Part shown: piece after piece, positions 18,364-26,869 of the stretch
How positions within the stretch are numbered: position 1 is the stretch's first letter
How the letters are laid out: each line of letters opens with the position of its first letter
Assembly (NCBI RefSeq): GCF_001559865.1
Contig: NZ_LOHE01000090.1
Span: 62,001-126,000 of the forward strand
Length of the DNA: 64,000 bases
Source of the DNA: Abyssisolibacter fermentans
GTDB taxonomy: Bacteria > Bacillota > Clostridia > Tissierellales > MCWD3
Direction: 5' to 3'
Program-made: the position numbers and the translations under genes
The notes under the pieces: model-generated
The model's input: only the letters and a program-made list of their open reading frames with translations
What the model was told of the DNA's origin: nothing
Databases searched by the model: none

Positions 18364-19580
18364 TAATTACTGACATAATTAGATTGACTTTAGTGGTTTT
18401 CACTGCAATACTCGCAGGAAAACTAATGATGAAAATAAAAATGCCGGCAATATTGGGCTGGCTGATAACTGGAATGATTATGGGCCCTCACGCTGTAGGT
18501 CTTTTAAGTCAAAGTATTCTTGATCAACAATGGTACAAGGTCACACTTAATATATTTGAATGCTCTATGGGGCTTATGATTGGTACAGAACTCGTTTGGA
18601 ATAAAATAAAAAAACTGGGCAAACAGATTTTTATCATTACTTTAACTCAATCATTGGGTACTTTTTTTGTTGTTAGTGCTGTTTTTGCACTTATATTCTG
18701 GTATATGAATATACCTATTACTCTTGGTTTGATCTTTGGAGGAATTGCCCTTGCAACAGCACCTGCACCAGCACTATCAATAGTTAATGAATATAAAACA
18801 GATGGTCCTGTTACAAAAACACTTATTCCAATGGCGGCTCTTGATGATATTATAGCCATTATTGTATTTTTATCTGTTATGGCTTTTACCTTTAAAGAGA
18901 CAGCCTCTGTAGACCTTCCGTCTTATATTATATTTTTGATTGTGCTTATTCCTGTAGGCATAGGTATTACAGTAGGATTTACCACAGGTATGATGCTAAA
19001 GAAAAAAAATCCAAGAAATATCACACTTTTGATTATTGGTATTTCCATACTAGTCGCTTCGTCTATCACTCTGTTTATGAATTATAAGGTAATGCCTGCT
19101 CCAATCTTAAACTTTATGCTTGTAGGTATGGCTTTTTCTGGGACATTTTCTAATATAGTTAGCGAAGAACGGTTACAAGAAATAATGGATAATGTAAAAC
19201 CTATTTTAGGTTTTTGCTTTGTCGTAATGATATTAAATCTAGGAGCACCGTTAGATTACCATTTAATTTTAGGTGCAGGAGTTTATACCGCTGTTTACAT
19301 TCTTTCAAGAGCAGCAGGCAAAATAGGAGGCTCAGCATTTGGTGCACATATTGTCAATGCTCCTACAACAGTAAAGAAATATTTAGGATTTACCTTGCTA
19401 CCTCATTCTGGTGTATCACTTGTATTGACAGGCATTGCAGTATCATCCTTAAAATCTACGTCCCCTGACTCTGCTGTTATAGTTCAAGGTACAATTGCAG
19501 CTGCAGCAGTTATTAATGAAGTTTTTGCGGTAATATTGTCAAAGCAAGCCTTTAAAAAAGCAGGGGAGTTTAATAAGTAA
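18360..19580 (+). CDS. CPA2-family cation:proton antiporter
   Basis: An integral membrane protein of 406 residues with about 12 hydrophobic segments. GKLMMKIKMPAILGWLITGMIMGPHAVG is the typical first-helix region of the monovalent cation:proton antiporter-2 family. ATAPAPALSIVNE and MAALDDIIAIIVF hold the unwound-helix region and the ion-binding DD of helix 5. No C-terminal TrkA-N domain is present, so it is the short, transporter-only form. It is coupled by overlap to the TetR gene. The transported ion cannot be read from sequence. Confidence 0.88.
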   Translation: MIITDIIRLTLVVFTAILAGKLMMKIKMPAILGWLITGMIMGPHAVGLLSQSILDQQWYKVTLNIFECSMGLMIGTELVWNKIKKLGKQIFIITLTQSLGTFFVVSAVFALIFWYMNIPITLGLIFGGIALATAPAPALSIVNEYKTDGPVTKTLIPMAALDDIIAIIVFLSVMAFTFKETASVDLPSYIIFLIVLIPVGIGITVGFTTGMMLKKKNPRNITLLIIGISILVASSITLFMNYKVMPAPILNFMLVGMAFSGTFSNIVSEERLQEIMDNVKPILGFCFVVMILNLGAPLDYHLILGAGVYTAVYILSRAAGKIGGSAFGAHIVNAPTTVKKYLGFTLLPHSGVSLVLTGIAVSSLKSTSPDSAVIVQGTIAAAAVINEVFAVILSKQAFKKAGEFNK

Positions 19581-19590
19581 TGTTTTAGAT

Positions 19591-19705
19591 TATAAGCAAT
19601 TGCAATACACCGTTTCAACAAGGCATAAAATCTGTATACCGCCCGTTAAATATAGTCGATACCTGACACCTATAAAGGTTGGGAGACATCTTTTGCCTTG
19701 TTTTA
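19591..19705 (+). repeat. ~130-bp structured repeat, copy D (diverged)
   Basis: It contains AAGCAATTGCAATACACC, CCGTTTCAACAAGGC, a middle GTCGATACC, CACCTATAAAGGTTGGGAGACATC and a closing TTGCCTTGTT, in the order of the other copies. It lacks the ATAACAACGG start and parts of the first hairpin. It begins 10 bp after the antiporter stop. A spurious in-frame extension of the DegV gene reads through it. Confidence 0.65.
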
Positions 19706-19749
19706 AATCTTTTTTGTTCAATAATCAGAAAATTACATGGAGGGACAAC

Positions 19750-20610
19750 ATGACAAATCTTAAGATTTTTTCAGACAGCACTTGTGATCTGTCTCAATCC
19801 GATATAGAACAAATGGACATAGGAATAATACCATTAACCGTTACATTTGATAATACATCATACAAAGATAAAGCAGAAATTAATACAAAAGAGTTGTTGA
19901 CAACTGTAAATAACACTGGGATACTTCCTACTACTGCATCACCATCACCAAACAATTTTTACGAAAGCTTTCTACCTTACATAAATAACAATATACCAGT
20001 TTTATATATTGGCTTATGTTCAAAGCTATCATCAACTATTGCTAATGCACATATTGCAGCTTCTATGCTTCCGCAAGGCTCTGTTTATATTGTTGATTCC
20101 CTTAACCTGTGTGGAGGTTTAGGAGCATTAGTTCGTATAGCTTATCGTTTAAAAAAACAAAATATGCATATAAATGATATAGTTTCTTATCTAAATAAAA
20201 TTGCTCCAAACTACAAGCTGTTTTTCATTATGAACAAGCTTGATTATCTGTATAAAGGCGGTAGGTGCAGCGGATTAGAATATACTGTAGGTTCATTATT
20301 GGGAATAAAGCCTATTATTCAAATGTCACCTAACGGACTTCAAGTTTTTAAAAAAGTTAGGGGTAAAAAAAAGGCAGTTAAATATATGGTAAGTGAACTA
20401 TTAAAGGATATTAATCGTATACTATTTTCTGAAATACATATAGCCTCAATATATGGTAGTAATAAACAAAGAGAAGAATTAAAACAAACACTCAAAGAAG
20501 CAAGCAAAGTAGAAATTTTCCATGAATACGATATAGGCTGTACTATTGCCAGTCACTGCGGTGATGGTACATTTGGATTTGGATATTTTATTGATACAGA
20601 AAAAAATTAA
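19750..20610 (+). CDS. DegV family fatty-acid-binding protein
   Basis: A cytosolic lipid-binding protein of 286 residues. The N-terminus LKIFSDSTCDLSQSDIEQ, TASPSPNNFYESF and SVYIVDSLNLCGGLG are diagnostic of DegV/FakB. FakB proteins present fatty acids to the kinase FakA for phosphorylation; no fakA is in this window. The open frame continues upstream to 19600, but that part is repeat D. ATG 19750 has GGAGGGAC just upstream and aligns with the family start. Confidence 0.92.
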   Translation: MTNLKIFSDSTCDLSQSDIEQMDIGIIPLTVTFDNTSYKDKAEINTKELLTTVNNTGILPTTASPSPNNFYESFLPYINNNIPVLYIGLCSKLSSTIANAHIAASMLPQGSVYIVDSLNLCGGLGALVRIAYRLKKQNMHINDIVSYLNKIAPNYKLFFIMNKLDYLYKGGRCSGLEYTVGSLLGIKPIIQMSPNGLQVFKKVRGKKKAVKYMVSELLKDINRILFSEIHIASIYGSNKQREELKQTLKEASKVEIFHEYDIGCTIASHCGDGTFGFGYFIDTEKN

Positions 20611-20620
20611 ACATAAAAAG

Positions 20621-20652
20621 ATAAAGAGTGAAGTTTAAACTTCACTCTTTAT
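20621..20652. terminator. Bidirectional terminator between degV and the amidohydrolase gene
   Basis: ATAAAGAGTGAAGTTT and AAACTTCACTCTTTAT form a perfect 16-bp inverted repeat between two convergent stop codons. A-rich and T-rich flanks suit termination in both directions. Confidence 0.9.
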
Positions 20653-20673
20653 TTATGTAACGTTATTACCTAT

Positions 20674-21834
20674 TTATCCCCTATAAACAACTTCCCCATC
20701 AATAATAGTAGCAATAGTTTTATAGTTAATGTCTTTTATAGGATTTCCTTTACATACTAATATATCAGCGTCTTTTCCAACTTCTAAGCTACCCACTTTG
20801 TCGTCTATACCTAATATCGTAGCAGGATTTATTGTAATAGCCTTTAATGCTTCCATTTCATCTAGACCTGCTTTTACTGCAAGTCCTGCACATAATGGTA
20901 AAAATTGAAGTGGTATAACTGGAGAATCTGTTGTTATTGAAAACTTAACTCCTGCTTTATTTAATACAGCGGGTGTTTCAAAGCTTTGATTTTTTAATTC
21001 AAATTTTGTTCTATGTCCTAAACTAGGTCCAGCTATAGCATATCTACCTTCCTCTGCCAAATAATCTGCTATAAGATGACCTTCAGTACAGTGATCTAAA
21101 GTTATATTTACATCAAATTCTTTTGCTATTCTAAGAGCTGTAAAAATATCATCTGCTCTATGTGCATGAGCCTTAAGTGGTATTTCTTTTCTAATAACCT
21201 TAGCTAATGCTTCCATTTTCATATCAAATTCAGGTTCTTTATCAATACCATTTTTAGCAGCTTCTTGCTTGTTAACGTATTTTTTTGCTTTAAATAATGC
21301 TTCTCTTAATATAGCAGCTGTTGCCATTCTAGTCATTGGTGATTTCTTTTGATCATGGTATACTCTTTTTGGATTTTCTCCAAAAGCTATCTTCATAGCA
21401 GCAGGTGCCTTAACAACCATATCATCAATTCTTCTACCATGAGTTTTTATTATTGCAAACTGTCCACCTATTACATTTCCACTTCCAGGACCTGTACACA
21501 CACATGTAACTCCACCTTGCACTGCTTCGTCAAAGCATCTATCAATTGGGTTTATACAATCAATAGCTCTCAAGTGAGGTGTCACAGGATCAGTCATTTC
21601 ATTTACGTCATCACCTTCAAAACCTATACCATCTTCTTCTAATCCTATATGGCAATGTGCTTCAACGAATCCAGGCATAACATAACATCCATCTGCATCG
21701 ATAACATCTGCATTAAGCGGCACAACTAAATCTTTTCCTACTTCTTTAATCTTTCCATTTTCAACAAGAATGTCTGCATCAATAACACCATTCTCAGTCA
21801 TAGTGAATAATTTACCGTTTTTTATAAATAACAA
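20674..21834 (-). CDS. Amidohydrolase of the imidazolonepropionase-like type
   Basis: A metal-dependent hydrolase of 386 residues. A small N-terminal beta domain (FIKNGKLFTMTENG) is followed by the TIM barrel with the metal motif VEAHCHIGL, LKAHAHRADD, LDHCTEGH and the catalytic Asp in ITTDSPVIPL. The frame opens with TTG 21840 only 2 bases after AGGAGG; the next in-frame TTG, 21834, is 8 bases away and gives the family-typical N-terminus, so it is preferred. Substrates of this subgroup are imides, dipeptides or cyclic amides; this one is unknown. It is monocistronic. Confidence 0.87.
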   Translation of the reverse strand: MLFIKNGKLFTMTENGVIDADILVENGKIKEVGKDLVVPLNADVIDADGCYVMPGFVEAHCHIGLEEDGIGFEGDDVNEMTDPVTPHLRAIDCINPIDRCFDEAVQGGVTCVCTGPGSGNVIGGQFAIIKTHGRRIDDMVVKAPAAMKIAFGENPKRVYHDQKKSPMTRMATAAILREALFKAKKYVNKQEAAKNGIDKEPEFDMKMEALAKVIRKEIPLKAHAHRADDIFTALRIAKEFDVNITLDHCTEGHLIADYLAEEGRYAIAGPSLGHRTKFELKNQSFETPAVLNKAGVKFSITTDSPVIPLQFLPLCAGLAVKAGLDEMEALKAITINPATILGIDDKVGSLEVGKDADILVCKGNPIKDINYKTIATIIDGEVVYRG

Positions 21835-22030
21835 TTCCAAACCCTCCTGTCAGAAAAAATACAATTCAAATTTTTACTATCAATGATATCATATCAAATT
21901 AACAGATAAAATCAAGAAAAAAAGCTAAAAAAAGGACAACTCAAATGAATAAATTTCAAGTATAAAAATTCGTCATTTTGAGATGCCCTCATATAGTGTA
22001 ATAATATTGAGTTTTATAGATATGGATATA

Positions 22031-22074
22031 TTAAACCCAGATTATTCAAAGTTATACGAATAATCTGGGTTTAA
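22031..22074. repeat. Palindromic MITE-like repeat, minimal copy 5 acting as terminator
   Basis: AAACCCAGATTATTC and GAATAATCTGGGTTT form a perfect stem with a 10-base loop AAAGTTATAC. Only the two ends of the family remain. It lies 7 bp after the stop of the secreted repeat protein and would serve as its terminator. Confidence 0.85.
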
Positions 22075-22081
22075 CTATTTT

Positions 22082-22855
22082 TTATTTATTTTTGATTTCT
22101 TTAGCTTGCTCTATAAATTCTTCTTTTGTTATTTCGCCTTTCTTAAGCTGTTTCTGCAAATCTAAAATTTGTATTTTTTTATCTATGTTATCTGAATAAA
22201 TTTCACTTAATTCCTGCTGTAATTCATCTTTTGAAATTTCATCATTTAAATATTTTTTACATGCATCAAACATCTGCTTGCTATTTTCACCTTTCATGAT
22301 GTTCTTAATTTTTTTTGTTCTTGTACCTAATTTACCGTTTAAACGTCCTTTAAACTCATTAGGCAATAATTCTTTTGCTTCTTCTTTAGTTATTTCACCA
22401 TCTTTTAACTGTTTTTTTACCTTTAGAATTTCTGTTAATTTAGCTTCATCTTTTATTTCACAACCTGCAGCTTTAAGCTTATCTATACACTCATCTATTG
22501 TTATATCTCCATTTAAGTATTCATCATTAATCTCTTTTCTTACTTCAAAATCTTTCATTTTTTCTTTTGTTTTGTCTAGTCTTTCTTTCATTTTATCAAA
22601 ATCTATTTTCTTATCTTCAGGCAGTAATTTTGCTGCTTCTTCTTTAAAATCATCAAATGTAATTTCGCCTTTAAAATATTTTTGTGATAGTTCTCTCATT
22701 TCTTTCATGTTTCCTTTAGCAACTCTTTCTATTTTTCCTTTGAAATCACCTTTGAAATTTCTTTTTTCATTAGCTTGATTATCTGTTGCAGCTCCGGCTA
22801 TTGTTGGCACTGTTAATGCTGCTATCAATGCTCCAGTTATTATTAACTTTTTCAT
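22082..22855 (-). CDS. Secreted protein with five SHOCT-like short repeats
   Basis: The product has 257 residues. The signal peptide (MKKLIITGALIAALTVPTIAGAA) probably ends near residue 23. The mature part is highly charged, Lys/Glu-rich and predicted helical. A short unit recurs five times: YFKGEITFDDF, YLNGDITIDEC, QLKDGEITKEEA, YLNDEISKDEL and QLKKGEITKEEF. It has the form of the SHOCT motif that occurs once at the ends of many bacterial proteins. No cysteines pair and no enzymatic motif is seen. Location outside the membrane is inferred from the signal peptide. The function is unknown. Confidence 0.8.
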   Translation of the reverse strand: MKKLIITGALIAALTVPTIAGAATDNQANEKRNFKGDFKGKIERVAKGNMKEMRELSQKYFKGEITFDDFKEEAAKLLPEDKKIDFDKMKERLDKTKEKMKDFEVRKEINDEYLNGDITIDECIDKLKAAGCEIKDEAKLTEILKVKKQLKDGEITKEEAKELLPNEFKGRLNGKLGTRTKKIKNIMKGENSKQMFDACKKYLNDEISKDELQQELSEIYSDNIDKKIQILDLQKQLKKGEITKEEFIEQAKEIKNK

Positions 22856-22985
22856 TCTTATACCTCCTAATTTGTATTGTTTGTTTCCTTGAGTTAATTA
22901 TAAGATATAGTTATAGAATAAATATCTAATAAATATGTGAAATTGTGTTTTTGAAATATTTTTAAATTTTAAAAATTGCATAAAA

Positions 22986-23020
22986 AATGAGATGTCTCTA
23001 GTTTTTTTAGACATCTCATT
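22986..23020. terminator. Terminator after the KDGP aldolase gene
   Basis: AATGAGATGTCT and AGACATCTCATT form a perfect 12-bp stem around an 11-base loop. It lies 24 bp after the dgaF stop in the minus direction and closes the DgaE/F cassette. Confidence 0.85.
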
Positions 23021-23043
23021 CTATTTGTTTTTATGTCAATCAT

Positions 23044-23790
23044 TTAAACTAATTTTTTTATGATTTCAAATATCTCTTTAACCATAGAAACCTCAGTCAT
23101 TCCTGTTTCTTTGTTTATAATTGAACTATATACATGAGGTATTATTTTTTGACAACCTGCATCTATACATACTTTTAAGATTTGTTCAAAATTATCTACT
23201 GTTATTCCTCCTGTTGGTTCAATAATTGGAATACCTATCTTCACACTAGCTTCAGCCACAACCTTCAGGTTTTCTAGATATTTTGTACCTTTCATATGAA
23301 AGAATTTTATTGAATCTACTCCCGTATCTTTTAGCATATTTAAAGCAGCTTCTACGTCTACCACACCTCCTTTAGAGCCTACTGAGCTATAAGGTCCTGT
23401 TGTTATTTTAACCTTGTTCACATCATCTGTTGGGCTAATAAGTGCATTTACTACTGTATCGGAATATCCTCGGCTCATTAAAAATCCTTTCGCATAGGGA
23501 GCTGTTGTAAAAACCTGATTAACATGTCCAGGATTAGTCCTACCAGCAATCTCTAATGCCATTTTCCATTGAGCTGGATCTCCTGCTCCCAAACCAACAG
23601 AAACAACTCCGAGCTCTTTTAGAAATTCATTAGTATAATCAACTGCACTATCTACGTCTCTAAAGTTTTTAGATAATACACCTATGATTGCATGTCCATC
23701 TAGAGCTTTACTTACTTCTTTTGCATTTTCTAAATTACCTGCCAATAAATTGACAGCAACTTTATCTTTATAAAAATTTATTTTACTCAT
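23044..23790 (-). CDS. dgaF: 2-dehydro-3-deoxy-6-phosphogluconate-type aldolase (DgaF family)
   Basis: A protein of 248 residues with a TIM-barrel aldolase fold. Recognisable stretches are LLAGNLENAKEV, SVGLGAGDPAQW, TTGPYSSVGSKGGVVDVEAAL, DSIKFFHMKGTKYL (likely Schiff-base lysine region) and IPIIEPTGGI. Members cleave 2-keto-3-deoxy-6-phosphogluconate to pyruvate and glyceraldehyde-3-phosphate. In Salmonella DgaF acts after DgaE in D-glucosaminate use. It follows the dgaE-like gene after 43 bp. The true substrate here may be another amino sugar acid. Confidence 0.85.
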   Translation of the reverse strand: MSKINFYKDKVAVNLLAGNLENAKEVSKALDGHAIIGVLSKNFRDVDSAVDYTNEFLKELGVVSVGLGAGDPAQWKMALEIAGRTNPGHVNQVFTTAPYAKGFLMSRGYSDTVVNALISPTDDVNKVKITTGPYSSVGSKGGVVDVEAALNMLKDTGVDSIKFFHMKGTKYLENLKVVAEASVKIGIPIIEPTGGITVDNFEQILKVCIDAGCQKIIPHVYSSIINKETGMTEVSMVKEIFEIIKKLV

Positions 23791-23833
23791 TATTATTCCA
23801 CCTTATTAGTAAATTTGTTTTCATATTATTTGA

Positions 23834-24943
23834 TTAAATATTATTGACAATTTCAGCTATTCTTTCGTATATAATATCTTCTTCTTTATCCTGTAATGGT
23901 CTAGGATCAATATTTATTATTCCTAAGTTGGAATAATGTTCTCTAACATATATTTGTACCGAACCTTTCTTTAACTCATTTATAATATACTCTGCATTAA
24001 CTCCTAAAACTCGTTCGTCTACTTTAATTGCTGCTCTATATATTTCTCTACCCGCTTCATCTTTGACTACAGAACCTTTTAGTCCTTTAATTTGGTTAAT
24101 ATTTTTAATAAATACTTCCATTCTTTTTTTATTTTCTAAAGCTTGAGTAGTTTTATCTTTATTTTGATATATTTGTAAAGCTCTTAAAAATCCCATAATA
24201 TTTTCTTTTCCTACCTTCATAGCTCTACCTATACCTTTATACTGCAACTTACACCATTTAATTTTTTCACTTTTTCCTGTTATAAAACCTGATGTTGGTC
24301 CTTCTATTGCTTTAGCTCCACTATAAATAACTAAGTCAGCTCCTATAGCTAAATATCTTTTTAAATCTTCCTCAGCTGCTGCATCCACAATAACCGGTAT
24401 GTTCTTTTCACTTGCAATTTCACAAACTTTTTCTAAAGATAACATTCCTTTTTGTACTGTGTGATGTGATTTTATATAAAGTATAGCAGCTGTATTTTCA
24501 TTAATAGCATTTCCAATATGAAAATCTTCAGTCTTATTAGAATGACCAACTTCTTTTACAACACCTCCACCAAGTCTAACCATTTGATTAACCGGCGCAC
24601 CAAAATTTACGCAATGTCCTTTTTGTATTATAATCTCATTTGCTAATCCTTCACTCAAAGGTAATCTCTCAACTATATCCATTTGACCTTTTGAAATCAT
24701 AGAAGCAACTGATATTGCTATACCTGCTGAAGCACCTAAAGTAACACAGCTGTCTTCCCCACCTGTATACTCAGATATCACCTGTCCTGCTTTATCTATT
24801 AAAGCTTCAATATTTACAAAACTCATTGCTGCTTCCAGCATATATTTTCCTGTATCAGCATGTATTGTAGACACACCTAATGCAGTCATCTTACCACTTG
24901 CATTTATAACTTTTGCAAGTCCTAATTCTTCATATATAGTCAT
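23834..24943 (-). CDS. dgaE: PLP-dependent ammonia-lyase, DgaE/SelA-like
   Basis: A fold-type I PLP enzyme of 369 residues. Members such as DgaE remove ammonia from D-glucosaminate-6-phosphate to give the 2-keto-3-deoxy acid that DgaF cleaves. The N-terminus ELGLAKVINASGKMTALGVS and TGGEDSCVTLGASAGIAIS are typical of the SelA-like subgroup. DAAAEEDL precedes the PLP lysine in SGAKAIEGPTSG. The frame opens with GTG 24952, but AAGGAG is 8 bases before ATG 24943. It is separated from the upstream part of the cassette by a terminator hairpin and a repeat, so expression may be partly independent. Confidence 0.87.
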   Translation of the reverse strand: MTIYEELGLAKVINASGKMTALGVSTIHADTGKYMLEAAMSFVNIEALIDKAGQVISEYTGGEDSCVTLGASAGIAISVASMISKGQMDIVERLPLSEGLANEIIIQKGHCVNFGAPVNQMVRLGGGVVKEVGHSNKTEDFHIGNAINENTAAILYIKSHHTVQKGMLSLEKVCEIASEKNIPVIVDAAAEEDLKRYLAIGADLVIYSGAKAIEGPTSGFITGKSEKIKWCKLQYKGIGRAMKVGKENIMGFLRALQIYQNKDKTTQALENKKRMEVFIKNINQIKGLKGSVVKDEAGREIYRAAIKVDERVLGVNAEYIINELKKGSVQIYVREHYSNLGIINIDPRPLQDKEEDIIYERIAEIVNNI

Positions 24944-24984
24944 GTTATTCACTCCTTAAAATTCAACCTATTCATCATATACTT

Positions 24985-25027
24985 GAAAAAAGTCCAAGTT
25001 CAGCAAAGCAGAAATTGGACTTTTTTT
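24985..25027. terminator. Strong hairpin inside the DgaE cassette
   Basis: AAAAAAGTCCAA (24985-24997) pairs with TTGGACTTTTTTT (25015-25027) around a GC-containing loop. Runs of A and T on both sides make it a bidirectional intrinsic terminator. On the minus strand it would stop or attenuate transcripts running from the DUF4310 gene into dgaE. Confidence 0.8.
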
Positions 25028-25158
25028 ATAACAACGGAAGCAATTACATAGTAATTGCAACACACCGTTTCAACAAGGCGTGTGATATGTACACCTACTG
25101 TTAAATCTAATCGGTATCCTCCACCTATAGAGGTAGGAGACATCTTGCGCCTTGTTAT
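25028..25158 (+). repeat. ~130-bp structured repeat, copy B
   Basis: Nearly identical to copy A over its first 50 bp (ATAACAACGGAAGCAATTAC onward) and again at its end (CATCTTGCGCCTTGTTATAG). The middle has diverged, but the local stems are kept: GTGT...ACAC and CTCCACCTATAGAGGTAGGAG. It directly abuts the terminator at 24985-25027 and ends 16 bp before the DUF4310 stop. Confidence 0.8.
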
Positions 25159-25174
25159 AGTCTAAAAGTTACTA

Positions 25175-25813
25175 TTATGCTACTACTGGAAAACAACTTG
25201 CAAGTATCATTGCTCCTAATATAGCTCCTCCTGCTATTGGTTTATCTAATTTATAGAATATAGCTGCTCCAATAAATGCTCCTACTCCTGCTGGTATATT
25301 ATAGTTGATAGCTGATATTATTATCAATGGTCCTAAGTATCTTCCTGTTGCATTACCTGCTCCCATCATTATGTTAGTACCTGCTGATGCTATACCTGAA
25401 GGCATTAACTTTCTAATTAATATAATTACAAGACCTATTACAATCCCTATCCCAAGACCTGTTAATAAAGAAAGCACATAGTTATTAACAGGAGCAGTTA
25501 TTCCTGATGCTAAAAACAATGCTGGGATTCCTATACCTACACCTGTCATTAGAGAACCACCTATATCCAATACCCCAACAAGCGGTCCTTCCAATATCCT
25601 TGCTACTAAAAATCCTGCTGCAAATCCCGCAGCTGCTGCATAATCTCCACCAGAAAGTCCTTGGTCTAACATGTTAACTACAAATATTTCATTAAAAGCA
25701 CCTACATGATGAACAACATACATATGAGTACCTGCAAATATAGCAGAACAAGCTAAAGCTACTAAAATTGGAAATGTATAATCTTTTAAGAGAATCTCTC
25801 TAAATCTATTCAT
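25175..25813 (-). CDS. DUF4310 family membrane protein
   Basis: An integral membrane protein of 212 residues with about six glycine-rich hydrophobic segments. Notable stretches are GLSGGDYAAAAGFAAGFLVARILEG and GVLDIGGSLMTGVGIGIPALFL, dense in small residues, which suggests tightly packed helices. It matches, from memory, the EF_0833-type family always found beside DUF4311, DUF4312 and the SFCGS protein. With DUF4311 it probably forms a membrane channel or carrier for the substrate of DgaE/DgaF. Transport has not been shown to my knowledge. Confidence 0.85.
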   Translation of the reverse strand: MNRFREILLKDYTFPILVALACSAIFAGTHMYVVHHVGAFNEIFVVNMLDQGLSGGDYAAAAGFAAGFLVARILEGPLVGVLDIGGSLMTGVGIGIPALFLASGITAPVNNYVLSLLTGLGIGIVIGLVIILIRKLMPSGIASAGTNIMMGAGNATGRYLGPLIIISAINYNIPAGVGAFIGAAIFYKLDKPIAGGAILGAMILASCFPVVA

Positions 25814-25840
25814 TAACCTCTCACCTTTCTTCTTAGTTTT

Positions 25841-26560
25841 TTAGAATAATGCTAATATTTTGTCTTGAAAACCTCTAAAGTAAGCAATAACGATAAATAA
25901 TATAACAACTAAAGCAATCATTGTTTTTGTTGCTTTTGAGTATCCATTTTCTTCAGTAGATTGTCCTATTAATATACCAAGTACAATACCAGGTACAGCA
26001 TTACCCATAACCATTTGAGCTAATCCACCTAATACAGTTCCCCATATTCCTGTTATTTTACCTGCATCTAGTGCTGCAAGCCAGAAAATTATAGGCATTA
26101 CAGGATTTATCATAAGCCCTGCTGCGGGTGATAGTATATTTTTAGCAATTATAGATGTAGATTCAGGTATTATTGAAGCTATAGTGTTCAAGAATGCAAC
26201 TACTATAGCACCTACAATAGCACCAGCTACGCCCATTTTAGCTGGGTCATGTAAAGTATTTTCTACTCTTTTATCTTTCATTAAAAGTGTTCCTGCTGCC
26301 CAGTTTGGTACTATACGATGAAAAACATCTTGAGTTAATGCACCTGCTGCAACAACAGAAGCAGCAGCATTAAACAAAAATCCCAAACCAAAAGAAAAGT
26401 GAGTCACTGCATCTCCTTTACATGCATTTATCTCTCCTAGCGTCCTAAATGCACCCATTGATTGAACTTCAGGAGCATGAAACATTCTTGCAGCACCGGC
26501 TGCTATAGCAAATCCTCCAATAGCACCAATAATTAATGATTTAATTAATATAATCAACAA
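25841..26560 (-). CDS. DUF4311 family membrane protein
   Basis: A protein of 239 residues with six to seven hydrophobic segments. FAIAAGAARMFHAPEVQSMGAFRTLGE near the N-terminus is a polar, conserved-looking loop. GDAVTHFSFGLGF and AGLMINPVMPIIFWLAALDAG follow. It starts with TTG 26560 after AGGAGG at 7-8 bases. It is the second membrane subunit of the cassette, 27 bp upstream of DUF4310 and 2 bp after DUF4312, so the three are surely co-translated. Confidence 0.85.
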   Translation of the reverse strand: MLIILIKSLIIGAIGGFAIAAGAARMFHAPEVQSMGAFRTLGEINACKGDAVTHFSFGLGFLFNAAASVVAAGALTQDVFHRIVPNWAAGTLLMKDKRVENTLHDPAKMGVAGAIVGAIVVAFLNTIASIIPESTSIIAKNILSPAAGLMINPVMPIIFWLAALDAGKITGIWGTVLGGLAQMVMGNAVPGIVLGILIGQSTEENGYSKATKTMIALVVILFIVIAYFRGFQDKILALF

Positions 26561-26562
26561 AA

Positions 26563-26862
26563 TTATTCCTCCTCTGCTAAATCCAAATATTTAATAGCTA
26601 CTATTACTTTAGCCTTTATCTTGTACTGAGTTTTCTCTCTTTTCATAAAAAACCATAAAAAAGCTTCGTTAATTTTATTAACTTCTTCTGATAATATATA
26701 TACTTTGGTAGGTTCCATGTGTAAAATTAAGCCTTGAACCTCGCTATATATTTGTTTTCTAAGTTTAGTGAATATAGCAGCAAAAACATCTTTTTTTGTT
26801 TTCCCACTGCCTTCTATAATTAGTTCAACTTCTTTACTTTGTAAATACTGCTTATCAGACAC
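26563..26862 (-). CDS. DUF4312 family protein
   Basis: A soluble protein of 99 residues. The frame is open back to 26928, overlapping the SFCGS gene by 59 bp. GTG 26862 has AAAGGAT just upstream and gives the compact start MSDKQYLQSKEVELIIEGSGKTK. A mixed alpha/beta pattern with alternating hydrophobic strands (VELIIEG, ILHMEPTKVYIL, KAKVIVAIKYL) suggests a ferredoxin-like small domain. It always accompanies DUF4310/4311. A role as cytosolic subunit of the presumed transporter is inferred. Confidence 0.8.
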   Translation of the reverse strand: MSDKQYLQSKEVELIIEGSGKTKKDVFAAIFTKLRKQIYSEVQGLILHMEPTKVYILSEEVNKINEAFLWFFMKREKTQYKIKAKVIVAIKYLDLAEEE

Positions 26863-26869
26863 TGTTTTA

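Noticed and set aside
19600-19749. N-terminal extension of the DegV frame
   Set aside because: It is translation of structured repeat D; ATG 19750 has the ribosome site and the family-typical N-terminus.
21349-21642. 97-codon plus-strand frame opposite the amidohydrolase
   Set aside because: No ribosome site, and it lies within conserved catalytic sequence of the minus-strand gene.
22278-22778. 166-codon plus-strand frame opposite the secreted repeat protein
   Set aside because: It is antisense to a gene with signal peptide, ribosome site and repeats; its Ser/Phe/Leu-rich composition is the usual mirror of a Lys/Glu-rich gene.
24953-25174. Riboswitch or T-box controlling dgaE
   Set aside because: The only structures are the terminator and repeat B, which is in the antisense direction and occurs at unrelated sites.
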